A DNA stretch of 38,223 nucleotides from Lentisphaerota bacterium (GTDB lineage Bacteria > Verrucomicrobiota > Kiritimatiellia > JAAZAB01): positions 1-38,223 of the forward strand of contig JAAZAB010000323.1 of NCBI GenBank assembly GCA_012514555.1, read 5' to 3'. A model generated the notes under the pieces. The model did not search any database and was not told where the DNA came from. It saw only the letters and a list, made by a program, of their open reading frames with translations. Position 1 is the first letter of the stretch; each line of letters begins with the position of its first letter. Made by a program: the position numbers and the translations under genes. Of this stretch, positions 25,378 through 33,504 are shown one piece after another.

Positions 25378-25450
25378 CCCGGATTTTGCGATTGGTCAGA
25401 GTGCGGCAGATGCACGGCGGAGCGGGTGAAGACGTATTGGCATTCTCCGA
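25378..25450 (+). repeat. Dispersed repeat, copy 2 (half element)
   Basis: 73 bases match the reverse complement of 53-125 at 68 positions. The second arm of the hairpin seen in copy 1 is missing here; the match stops 3 bases before the ATG of the DUF362 gene at 25453, so the repeat forms that gene's immediate leader and no normal ribosome site is visible. Confidence 0.75.
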
Positions 25451-25452
25451 TC

Positions 25453-26358
25453 ATGAACACCATCACGCGCAGAACGTTCATCAAGGATACCGGCCTCCTG
25501 GCGGTCGGGGCCGTTCTGTCTTCGCGCCTCGCAACGGCCCTCGATGCGCCGGGCCCCCGAGTCGTGGTCGTTCACGGCAGCAACCCGGGCGCAATGCTCA
25601 GGGCCGGCATGGAAAAGATGGGCGGCTGGCCCGCGTTTGTCAAGCAGGGCAGGCGCGTGGTGCTCAAGCCCAACGCCGCGTGGGCCTGCGAGCCGGAAAA
25701 GGCGGCCAACACGACGCCCGAACTGGTCGCGGAATTCATCAGGGAATGCCTGAAGGCCGGCGCTTCGGAAGTGGTGGTCCCGGAAAATCCCTGCTCTCCC
25801 GCCGTGGACGCGTTCCGGGTGAGCGGGGTGGGCGAGGCAGTCAAGAGCGCGGGAGGGCGCATGTACTGCCCCCGGAATAAGTCCGAGTTCCGTAAAATCG
25901 ACATCCCGAAAGGGCGTTCGCTCAAATCCGCCGATGTGGTTGCGGATGTTCTGGACGCCGAATGCCTTGTGAATATGCCGGTGGCCAAGAATCACGGCAG
26001 CTCGGCCGTCCTGACAATCGCCATGAAAAATTGGATGGGCTCGGTCAAGGATCGTGGCTACTGGCACAAGCACGAGCTGCACCAGTGCATCGCCGACATA
26101 TGCACCGTTATCCGGCCGACGCTGGTGATCGTGGACGCCATGCGGATCATGCTGACCAACGGCCCCCGGGGGCCGGGCAAACTGAAGAACGCGGAGCAGC
26201 TTGTTTTTGCCACGGACCAGGTTGCCGCGGACGCCTATACGGCCACCCTTTTTGACAAGAAGCCGCTCGATATTCCATATATCCGAGCCGCCCATGACGC
26301 GGGCACCGGATGCGGCGACCCGGCAGTCATCAAGGTTGAGCATGTGAACGCCGCTTGA
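25453..26358 (+). CDS. Tat-exported DUF362-domain protein
   Basis: A 301-residue protein. The start at 25453 gives a classical twin-arginine signal: RRTFIK at residues 6-11, then a hydrophobic stretch and cleavage near LATA. The frame is open upstream to 25261 but that part runs through the hairpin and the repeat, so it is rejected. The mature part is a DUF362 domain (VVLKPNAAW, ECLVNMPVAKNHG, KNWMGSVKDR, IVDAMRIMLTNGP). The family is uncharacterised and often linked to ferredoxins. Tat export implies folding, perhaps with a cofactor, before export. It overlaps or abuts the iron-sulfur fusion gene downstream, so the two probably form one redox unit. Confidence 0.88.
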   Translation: MNTITRRTFIKDTGLLAVGAVLSSRLATALDAPGPRVVVVHGSNPGAMLRAGMEKMGGWPAFVKQGRRVVLKPNAAWACEPEKAANTTPELVAEFIRECLKAGASEVVVPENPCSPAVDAFRVSGVGEAVKSAGGRMYCPRNKSEFRKIDIPKGRSLKSADVVADVLDAECLVNMPVAKNHGSSAVLTIAMKNWMGSVKDRGYWHKHELHQCIADICTVIRPTLVIVDAMRIMLTNGPRGPGKLKNAEQLVFATDQVAADAYTATLFDKKPLDIPYIRAAHDAGTGCGDPAVIKVEHVNAA

Positions 26359-26369
26359 TCCCGGGAAGC

Positions 26370-27632
26370 ATGATGTCGCCCGATTCCACACCGCGGCCAT
26401 GGAGGGAACAACCGGAGCGCTTCCGTATTGCCGTCCGCCTGGGGGCGCTGCTTCTGGCCGCGGTTGTCGCCTGCCTCGGCCCGCTTGTGCGGGCTGAGTG
26501 CGGACGGATCATTCCGGCCCTGAGCCCATTCCTGTCCGTGTGTTCCGCGATTGCGCGACGCGGAACAGACTTCCTGTTTCTGCTCGGGCTTCCTCTGCTG
26601 GTTCTGGCTTTTTTCCGCGGTCGCTGGTTCTGCCGCCGGCTTTGCCCGACCGGGACCGTCGCGTGGCTTGCCGGCCGCCTCCGTCCCGGCCGCCGGGCGC
26701 CCGCCCTGCCGCGCGCATGCCTTGGGCCCTGGCTGGCCGCACTGGCGCTGGGCGGCGCGATTGCCGGGTTGCCATGGTTCCTGTGGCTGGATCCCCTTGC
26801 GATGTGGAACGGCTTTTTTTCCGCCTTCCGGCCAGGCCGGATCGGCTGGGCGGAGACCTTGTTCGGGCTGGGGCTCGCGCTTGTCGCGGTGTCAGGTTTC
26901 GTCTTCCCGCACTTATGGTGCGAGCGCCTCTGTCCGCTCGGCGCGTTTCAGAATGGGCTGGGCTCGCTTGGGGCGCGGGTCCGGAGACGGCTGGGCCCGA
27001 TTCCAGACCGGGATTGCGGGCCGGCCGGCGGCGGGCTGCGCCGCAGGGGCTTTCTGGGCATCGGCGTGGCGCTGGGCGCCCTGGCCGCGCTCGGCGGCCG
27101 CGGCCGGGCTTCCGCCGCGCCGGTCCGGCCGCCGGGCGCGGCGCCCGGGAACAGCTTTCTTGGATTGTGCTCGCGCTGCGGCGCCTGCTTCAGGGCCTGC
27201 CCGCACGGGATAATCGAGCCTGACCTGGGCGAGGGCGGTTTCGCCGCCCTGCTGGCGCCGCGCCTGCGCTTCGATGGACGATATTGCAGCGAGTGGTGCA
27301 GGGAATGCACGCGCGTATGCCCCACCGGCGCTATTCGCGGGCTGTCGCTGGAGGCCAAGAGGCGCACCGCCCTTGGCCTGGCCGTGGTGAACCGTGACGC
27401 CTGCCTGGCATGGACAGAGGGCCAGTACTGCATGATATGCGACGAGTATTGCCCGTACGACGCGATAGTGGCTGTGACGGTAAACGGCATCAACTGCCCG
27501 ACGGTGGACGAGAAGGTGTGCGCCGGGTGCGGCGCGTGCGAATCACAGTGCCCGGTCAGTCCCGAAAAGGCAATTCGAGTGCGCGGCCACGCGGTTCAGA
27601 AGGCTGCCCTGCCGCGGGAAGCCGAAGACTGA
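26370..27632 (+). CDS. NapH-NapG-like membrane iron-sulfur fusion protein
   Basis: A 420-residue protein; the ATG at 26370 has GGGA just upstream (26373 and a TTG at 26355 are alternatives). The first half is NapH/YccM-like, with about four membrane helices and two cysteine motifs after helices (CRRLCPTG, CERLCPLG). At about residues 223-250 there is an internal twin-arginine-like segment, RRRGFLGIGVALG, then a hydrophobic stretch ending ASA. The second half resembles NapG: VRPPGA, then CSRCGACFRACP, CSEWCRECTRVCP, CMICDEYC and CAGCGACESQCP, enough for four [4Fe-4S] clusters. NapH and NapG are separate quinol-dehydrogenase subunits in periplasmic nitrate reductase systems. Here they are one chain beside a DUF362 protein, with no NapA or NapB in view. 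The electron acceptor is unknown. Confidence 0.87.
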   Translation: MMSPDSTPRPWREQPERFRIAVRLGALLLAAVVACLGPLVRAECGRIIPALSPFLSVCSAIARRGTDFLFLLGLPLLVLAFFRGRWFCRRLCPTGTVAWLAGRLRPGRRAPALPRACLGPWLAALALGGAIAGLPWFLWLDPLAMWNGFFSAFRPGRIGWAETLFGLGLALVAVSGFVFPHLWCERLCPLGAFQNGLGSLGARVRRRLGPIPDRDCGPAGGGLRRRGFLGIGVALGALAALGGRGRASAAPVRPPGAAPGNSFLGLCSRCGACFRACPHGIIEPDLGEGGFAALLAPRLRFDGRYCSEWCRECTRVCPTGAIRGLSLEAKRRTALGLAVVNRDACLAWTEGQYCMICDEYCPYDAIVAVTVNGINCPTVDEKVCAGCGACESQCPVSPEKAIRVRGHAVQKAALPREAED

Positions 27633-27634
27633 CC

Positions 27635-27650
27635 GGCCCGGGGTCGGGCC
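27635..27650. terminator. Hairpin between convergent genes
   Basis: A 6-bp stem ggcccg/cgggcc with a 4-base loop lies directly after the stop codon of the iron-sulfur fusion gene, followed by a T-rich but interrupted stretch. It is a candidate weak terminator, possibly bidirectional with the helicase gene ending at 27683. Confidence 0.4.
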
Positions 27651-27682
27651 TGTTCATTCTCTTCGTTTTCTTTGCCGCCGGC

Positions 27683-29641
27683 TCAAAGGTACGGGATTCT
27701 CTCCGTGCGCATGAGATTCTGAGGGAGCTCGGTCAGGAACCGGGACGGGGCAAGGAAGTTGCACGAGCCGTCCGCCGCGCGCCGGACCTGGGGCGCGCAG
27801 AGGAAGAGCCGGTCGCAGGCCCGGGTGACCGCGACGTAGAAAAGGCGGCGCTCCTCGCTGTCGTTCCCCTGCTCGCTGATCGAGCGGGACGAGGGAAAAA
27901 GGCCGTCGCCGAGCCAGAGCACGAAGACGGCCTTCCATTCCAGGCCCTTGGCCTGGTGAACCGTGCTGAGGCGGACGGAATCCTTCGATTCCCTGGCGAG
28001 CGTTTCGGCCTCGGCGTCGAGGTTGGAGATCAGGGCCATTTCGCCGAGGAAGTCCGCGTTGGACTCGAAGTCGGACGTGAAGAAAATGAGCTCCTGGATG
28101 TCGTCCATGCGGTGCTGCGGATCGTCGTATTGCTCGGCAAGGTGCCCGGCGTAGAAGGCTTCGAGAAAAAGGTGGATGGCTTCGCCCGGGTCTTCGGAGA
28201 GGTTCTGGTCGTGATACGCGGCCATGATGTCCTGGATCGGCGGCCATTCGGCCTGGAGCGCCGGCGGCAGGCAGTCGAAGAGGAGCTTGCGCCGCGCGGG
28301 CGTGTCCAACTCGACGCGGCCGTTCAATTTTGCCCAAATCCTGGCCGCGGTTCTAGGGCCGATCCCGGGGAACAGCTGGAGGAACCGGGCGAACGCGATC
28401 TCGTCCGAGGGGTTGTTCAGCAGGCGCAGAAGGCTGCATGCGTCCTTGATGTGGGCCTGCTCGAAGAAGCGGACTCCGGATGTGACCACGTGGGGAAGGC
28501 GTTCGCGCACGAGCGCAAGCTGGAGGTCCATGGCGTGAAAATGGGCGCGATAGAGCACGGCGATGTCCTTCAGCGCCACGCCGCTCCTGCGGAGGTTCCC
28601 GATTTGCTCGACCACGTAGCGGGCCTGGTGTTCGCCATCGCGAAGCACCGCGAGGGAGGGGCGGGCGCCGGACGGGCGGACGGCGCGGAGCGTCTTCTGG
28701 AACTGGCCGGGGTTTCCCGCGATGCAGCGGTTGGCGATCTGGAGGATTTCGGGCGTGCTGCGGTAGTTGGTTTCAATCTTGAACAGCGCGGCGGCCGGGT
28801 AGCGCTCGGGGAAGCTCAGGATGTTGCGGTAGTCGGCGCCGCGCCAGGAATAGATGCTCTGGAAATCATCGCCGACCACCAGGAGGTTGCCGTGCCCCGC
28901 GGCGATGAGGTCTATCCATTCGGCCTGGATGGGGTTGGTGTCCTGGTATTCGTCCACGAGCACGTGGAGAAACTGCTCCTGGAAGCGACGGAGCACCTCG
29001 CCGTGCTCCTTGAACAGGCGGAGCCCGTTGAGCAGCAGGTCGTCGAAATCCATGGCGCCGAGGCCGGCCTTGCGGTCCGCGTAGCCGCTGTAAACGCGCA
29101 GCACGTCCTCGATGTCCACGGCGGCCCCGTCGAGGCGGGCTTGAACGTAGTCGCGGAGGGCGGCGCCGCCGTTGGCCGCCGCGCTGTGGAAGGACATCAG
29201 GACCTCGGCTTTCGGGAAACGCTTGTCCTTGAGCTTGAGCCTCGAGATTATTTCCCTGATGAGCGAGACGGAGTCGTCGCGGTCAAGGATGGTGTAGTCG
29301 GGCTTGAACCCGAGGAGCGGCGCATAGCGGCGTAGGATGCGGTTCGCCATGTGGTGGAAGGTTCCGCCCCAGAGGCCGGAAACCGCGCGGCCGGCGGCGC
29401 GCTCCGCGCGATCGAGCATTTCCCTGGCCGCGCGGTTGGTGAAGGTCAGCAGGAGTATTCGCGAGGGATCGATTCCCTTTTCCACGAGATAGGCCACGCG
29501 GTAGACGAGCGTCCGCGTTTTCCCGGTGCCGGCGGCGGCCAGGACGAACACCGGGCCGTCCGGGGCAGTGACGGCCGCGTACTGTTCGTCGTTGAGCGCT
29601 TTTCTGAAAATGCCCTCTGCGGCCGCGGCGGTTTCCGTCAT
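27683..29641 (-). CDS. ATP-dependent DNA helicase, UvrD/PcrA/Rep family
   Basis: A 652-residue superfamily 1A 3'-5' helicase. Motifs in order: Q-motif LNDEQYAAV, Walker A AAGTGKTRT (36-44), Ia TFTNRAAREM, II VDEYQDTN, III VVGDDFQSIYSWRG, IV NYRSTPEIL, V VRLSTVHQAKGLEW, VI RRLFYVAVTRA. It is slightly shorter than E. coli UvrD (720). The N terminus overlaps the yihY stop by 4 bp. It is likely a repair or replication helicase; assignment to UvrD, PcrA or Rep cannot be made from motifs alone. It is the last gene of the pilB-to-helicase run. Confidence 0.94.
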   Translation of the reverse strand: MTETAAAAEGIFRKALNDEQYAAVTAPDGPVFVLAAAGTGKTRTLVYRVAYLVEKGIDPSRILLLTFTNRAAREMLDRAERAAGRAVSGLWGGTFHHMANRILRRYAPLLGFKPDYTILDRDDSVSLIREIISRLKLKDKRFPKAEVLMSFHSAAANGGAALRDYVQARLDGAAVDIEDVLRVYSGYADRKAGLGAMDFDDLLLNGLRLFKEHGEVLRRFQEQFLHVLVDEYQDTNPIQAEWIDLIAAGHGNLLVVGDDFQSIYSWRGADYRNILSFPERYPAAALFKIETNYRSTPEILQIANRCIAGNPGQFQKTLRAVRPSGARPSLAVLRDGEHQARYVVEQIGNLRRSGVALKDIAVLYRAHFHAMDLQLALVRERLPHVVTSGVRFFEQAHIKDACSLLRLLNNPSDEIAFARFLQLFPGIGPRTAARIWAKLNGRVELDTPARRKLLFDCLPPALQAEWPPIQDIMAAYHDQNLSEDPGEAIHLFLEAFYAGHLAEQYDDPQHRMDDIQELIFFTSDFESNADFLGEMALISNLDAEAETLARESKDSVRLSTVHQAKGLEWKAVFVLWLGDGLFPSSRSISEQGNDSEERRLFYVAVTRACDRLFLCAPQVRRAADGSCNFLAPSRFLTELPQNLMRTERIPYL

Positions 29642-30972
29642 GTCGGCGCCTGGTTGTGAAGGTCGGCCAGCGTCCGATCCGGGCAGGGGAAGAACGGCTT
29701 TTCGATGCAGGCGACTGCTTCAAGCACCGGGGGCCGGAGGCGCTTGTTGAGCCCGAGGCTCTCGGGCGACGCGCCGGAGGTCAGCAGGGCTTCCACGACG
29801 TCCGAAACGCGGACCTTGTCGGGGGCGCGCAGCAGCACGAAATTGCCCTGGCCTTCCGGGTCCCAGACTGGCGCGAGAAACCCGGTCTTGACGAGTTCGT
29901 TGACAACCTCGTTCAGGAGCCGGACCGGGACGCCGTGCTCCCGTGCGAAGGCGGGGATGCAGAAGTTCTGCGCGCCGCTGAGCATGGCGCCGGAGGCATG
30001 GGCGAGAACGGTCACGGCCAGCGAGATTCGGGCTTTCATGCTGGCGGCGTGCGAGCGCATTTCCATGGCGAAAGTGGAGTGGTTCTGGAGCCCGAACCCT
30101 ATTTCGGCGCCGAGCAGGATGATTTGCCAGGAAATGTTGAGCCAGAGCAGGAAGATGAGCACGGATGCAAAGGTGGCGTATATGGCGTTGTAGTTCTTCA
30201 TGCCGATCTGGAAGGTAATGTAGACCCACTGCCACGCGATCCAGAGCGAGCCTCCGATGACGCCGCTGATGAGCGCGGGCCCCGGGCGGACGCGGGTGTT
30301 CGGCATGAACTTGTAAAGGAACGAAAAAGCGATCCAGATCGCGACAAAAGGGGTGAGCTTGAGCAGGCGCAGGTAGAACGCCGCGGCCGCGGCGTACCGG
30401 CTTTCAATGAACTCGATGACCGCCTGGCTCGAAAGCGTGGCGTTGAGCGTCGTGGCCGCCACCATCAGCACGGGCACCACCACCAGCACGCTGAGGTATT
30501 CGGAAAACCTGCGCAGGACCGTGCGCGGCACCTGAACGCCCCAGACGCGGTTGAAGGAGGATTCGACCTGGCTCAAAACCAGCACCACGGTGACCAGCAG
30601 AAAGGCAAGGCCCATCCCGCCGAGCGCGGAAAAGCTGGTGTTCTTGACATACTGGAGTATGTCACCGACAAACACCCGGAATTGCTCGGGCATGGCCGAA
30701 ACCGAGCTCATGATCTGCTGTTCCGCGTGGCCCGCGGCTCCGAACCCGCGCAGTACCGAAAGCGCAAGCGCAAGGACGGGCACGATGGCGATCAGCGTGG
30801 TGTATGTGAGCGCGGATGCGTGGACCGGGCAGTCATTGGCCCAGTAACCCTTGAGCACCAGGTGCAGCACGCGGGCCGCGTTGACGCCGATGCGCCTGAT
30901 ACGGGGAAGGGAGGACTGGTCGATGTCCCATATGTCGTCGGTGACGAAGCGCTTTATCCGGGAAAGGTTCAT
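29638..30972 (-). CDS. YihY/BrkB family membrane protein with a C-terminal winged-helix-like extension
   Basis: A 444-residue protein; the start at 30972 (MNLSRIKR) overlaps the small upstream ORF's stop. Residues about 25-310 are the YihY/BrkB (formerly 'RNase BN') domain with six helices; HASALTYTTLIAIVPVLAL and the GGSLWIAWQWVYI region are characteristic. The normal protein ends near residue 310. Here about 130 more residues follow; IPAFAREHGVPVRLLNEVVNEL and KTGFLAPV read in blocks like an Rrf2-type winged helix with a LLRAPDKVRVSDVVEAL end. The role of the domain is unknown. I see no cysteine cluster of the IscR kind. Confidence 0.9.
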   Translation of the reverse strand: MNLSRIKRFVTDDIWDIDQSSLPRIRRIGVNAARVLHLVLKGYWANDCPVHASALTYTTLIAIVPVLALALSVLRGFGAAGHAEQQIMSSVSAMPEQFRVFVGDILQYVKNTSFSALGGMGLAFLLVTVVLVLSQVESSFNRVWGVQVPRTVLRRFSEYLSVLVVVPVLMVAATTLNATLSSQAVIEFIESRYAAAAAFYLRLLKLTPFVAIWIAFSFLYKFMPNTRVRPGPALISGVIGGSLWIAWQWVYITFQIGMKNYNAIYATFASVLIFLLWLNISWQIILLGAEIGFGLQNHSTFAMEMRSHAASMKARISLAVTVLAHASGAMLSGAQNFCIPAFAREHGVPVRLLNEVVNELVKTGFLAPVWDPEGQGNFVLLRAPDKVRVSDVVEALLTSGASPESLGLNKRLRPPVLEAVACIEKPFFPCPDRTLADLHNQAPT

Positions 30973-31124
30973 GCGCGAGCGCCCCCGTTGATCCGGGTTG
31001 TGAACATCGCCCGGGCCGCGAGACTCCTGGCGTCGTGAATGTCGCCCGCGGCGGCGCGGATCGAGACCTCCGCCTTCAGCAGGCGGCCCTCGAATGCGCG
31101 GCGTGTCTGGAGCGTCTTTTCCAT
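30969..31124 (-). CDS. Small ORF (51 aa) between rfbB and yihY
   Basis: This ORF begins 9 bp after the rfbB stop, runs 51 codons (starting MEKTLQTRRAFEGRLLK, rich in Ala and Arg) and ends with a TGA that overlaps the yihY ATG. The tight spacing on both sides fits a translated gene in the operon. There is no strong ribosome site. The first 17 residues faintly recall the start of Nudix ADP-ribose pyrophosphatases (FEGRLLK), but the rest does not, so it could be a remnant or a small coupling peptide. Confidence 0.45.
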   Translation of the reverse strand: MEKTLQTRRAFEGRLLKAEVSIRAAAGDIHDARSLAARAMFTTRINGGARA

Positions 31125-31133
31125 TCGGGCGTT

Positions 31134-32147
31134 TCAGCGGTTTGCGTACATGCGCTGGTAGTAGCTGCGATATTCGCCGCTGCGGATGCGCTCCCACCAC
31201 TGGCGGTTTGCCAGGTACCATTCGATGGTGGTCTTGAGGGCCTGGTCGAAGGAATAAGCCGGCGTCCAACCGAGCTCGCCGCGAATCTTGCGGGCGTCAA
31301 TCGCGTAGCGGCGGTCGTGCCCGGGCCGGTCGTTCACGAACTTGATGAGGCTCTCAGGCTTGCCGAGGTGCCTCAGGATCAGCCTCACGACATCGAGGTT
31401 GGGCACGTCGTGCATGGCGCCGATGTTGTAGACTTCGCCGGCTCTTCCCTTGCGCAGCACAAGGTCCACCGCGCGGCAATGGTCCTCGACGAATATCCAG
31501 TCGCGGACCTGCATGCCGTCGCCGTACACGGGCAGGGGCTTGTCCTCGAGGGCGTTGGCGATCATGAGCGGAATGAGCTTCTCGGGGAACTGATAGGGGC
31601 CGAAGTTGTTCGAGCAGCGGGTTGTGACGGCGTCAAGGCCGTGCGCCTTGAAGGCGGCCCGGACAATGAAGTCCGACCCGGCCTTGGTGGCCGCGTAGGG
31701 GTTGTTCGGCTGAACGGGGGTCAGCTCGGTGAAGCGGCCTTCGCCTTCCACGCTTCCGTAGACCTCGTCGGTCGAGACCTGGAGGAATCGCGCGACGCGG
31801 TGTTCCAGGGCCGCGCTTACGAGGAACTGGGTTCCAAGTATGTTCGTCCTGATGAAGGCTTCCGGGCCGAGGTGGATGCTGCGGTCAACGTGGCTTTCGG
31901 CGGCGAAATGAACGACGGCGTCGAACTTGTGGGCTTTGAACACCGCGTTCACCTGGGCCTTGTCCGTGATGTCGGCCCGGACAAACGAGTAGCGCGGATC
32001 CTTTTCCACGCCAACCAGGTTTTCCAGGTTGCCCGCATAGGTCAGCGCGTCGAGGTTGACCACCTGGTCGCCGGGCCGGGCGGCAAGAACGTGCCGGATG
32101 AAGTTGCTGCCAATGAAGCCCGCGCCTCCGGTGACAAGGAGAATCAT
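31134..32147 (-). CDS. rfbB: dTDP-glucose 4,6-dehydratase (RfbB)
   Basis: A 337-residue short-chain dehydrogenase/reductase making dTDP-4-keto-6-deoxyglucose, an early step to rhamnose and other deoxysugars. The ATG at 32147 has AAGGA 8 bases upstream. Rossmann motif GGAGFIGSNF (about 7-16), ESHVDRSI, the catalytic region STDEVYGS (with the Asp-Glu pair) and YAATKAGSD (Tyr-x3-Lys) are intact, as are NNFGPYQFPEKLIP and RDWIFVEDHC. RfbA, C and D are not adjacent; the gene sits alone in a run with pilus and helicase genes. Confidence 0.95.
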   Translation of the reverse strand: MILLVTGGAGFIGSNFIRHVLAARPGDQVVNLDALTYAGNLENLVGVEKDPRYSFVRADITDKAQVNAVFKAHKFDAVVHFAAESHVDRSIHLGPEAFIRTNILGTQFLVSAALEHRVARFLQVSTDEVYGSVEGEGRFTELTPVQPNNPYAATKAGSDFIVRAAFKAHGLDAVTTRCSNNFGPYQFPEKLIPLMIANALEDKPLPVYGDGMQVRDWIFVEDHCRAVDLVLRKGRAGEVYNIGAMHDVPNLDVVRLILRHLGKPESLIKFVNDRPGHDRRYAIDARKIRGELGWTPAYSFDQALKTTIEWYLANRQWWERIRSGEYRSYYQRMYANR

Positions 32148-32207
32148 CAAGCCCGTCCTTTCTTCCAGGGGTTTTTGGGCGGCTTTCAGGGCCCTGCAAA
32201 GGGGTTT

Positions 32208-33397
32208 CTACTTGGAGCCGCCAACAACCTCGCCCATCTTGAATATGGGGAGGAACATGCTGATTACTATGCCGCCTATGATGACGCCGAGGAAGACCAT
32301 GAGCAGTGGTTCCAGAAGCGCGGTCAGGCCGTCGAGCATTGCATCGACTTCGTCGTCGAAGAAGTCCGCAATGTTCTGCATCATCTCGTCGATCTTGCCT
32401 GTCTTTTCGCCGGCCGCCATCATGTGGACGAGGAGCTTCGGGAAGCAGGAGTACTGCTTGAGGGCCGAGGAGAGGGGTTCCCCGCGCTGACGGTGCCGCG
32501 CGCGTTGAGAGTGACCTTCTCGAAGAGCTTGTTGCCGGTTGCGCCCGCGACGATTTCGAGGGCGCGCAGGATGGGAACTCCGCTCTTGAGGAGCTGCGCG
32601 AACGTGCGCGCGAAGCGGCTGGTCGCGACCTTTTGCGAGATAAGCCCGAACACGGGCGATTTCAGGATTATCTCGGCCCAGGCCACGCCGCCGGCCGGGG
32701 TGGCCTTCCATTTTTTGAAGAAGAATATGATTGCCGCAATGCCGATTGCGATGAAAATGCCGTAGGTTCTGAGGTAGCCGCTGAGATTGACAAGAAACTG
32801 GGTCGGCGCCGGGAGAGCCGCGCCGAAGTCCGCGAACATGGAGGCAAACACCGGCACAATGAAGAGGATCATGGCAATGGCGATGGCTATGGAGATGGTC
32901 AGCACGATCACGGGGTAGCTCATGGCCGACTTTACGCGCCGGACAAGGCGCGCGCTGGCTTCGAGGAAGCCGGCCAGGCGGGCTGCTGTTTCCCCGATCT
33001 GTCCGCCCTGTTCGCCGGCCTTGATCATGTTCAGGTAAAGGGTGTCGAATATCTGCGGGTACCGGGCCAGGCCCTCGGAAAACGAGGAGCCTTCTTCGAG
33101 GGCGTTTTTTATGCCGACTATGACCGAGCGGAAGTTCTTGTCGCTGGTCTGGTCTTCCAGGGCCACGAGGGTTTGAAGCACGGGCATGCCGGCAAGGATC
33201 ATCGCCGAAAGCTGGCGGGAGAAGGCGGGAAGCTCCTTGGCTTTGATTTTTTTCGCGCCGGGGATGCGTTCGCCTTTGCGAAAGACCTTTTGAGGCGGCG
33301 GAGCCGCTTTTCCCGGCTTGGCGCCCCGGGCGGGCGTGAAGGCCCAGGACGACTGGACAACCATGCGTTGCGTGGGGTTGGGGTTGGCGGGGGGCAT
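32208..33397 (-). pseudogene. pilC: Type IV pilus / type II secretion inner-membrane protein PilC (GspF family), frameshifted
   Basis: The platform protein of the pilus machine. It contains the two GspF domains: FSRQLSAMILAGMPVLQTL with EQGGQIGETAARL, then FARTFAQLLKSGVPILRALE and, in another frame, MMAAGEKTGKIDEMMQ with EPLLMVFLG. The N-terminal part is read to about ARGTVSAG; the C-terminal part (GEPLSSALKQYS...) lies in the next frame. The change occurs at the run of C on the plus strand, 32480-32483; one more base there would restore a single protein of about 396 residues. So it is either a true inactivating deletion, a reading-phase switch, or an assembly/sequencing error. ATG 33397 is the likely start, without a good ribosome site. 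It follows pilB by 107 bp. Confidence 0.85.
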
Positions 33398-33504
33398 AAA
33401 AATGTCTGCTCCAGAATGCAGGCTCTTGCGGTTCAGGGTTAACAAACCCCATTTGCCGGCCAAACGCAAGCCAAAAAACGCCAGGGATGCCCTGCGGTCG
33501 GCTT

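Noticed and set aside
25261-25452. Upstream extension of the DUF362 protein
   Set aside because: It would overlap the ompA stop, the hairpin and the repeat, and would bury the Tat signal 64 residues inside.
27410-29335. A 641-codon open frame on the plus strand
   Set aside because: It overlaps the iron-sulfur fusion gene and is antisense to the helicase; composition looks like a shadow.
31035-32765. A 576-codon open frame on the plus strand
   Set aside because: It is antisense to rfbB and part of pilC.
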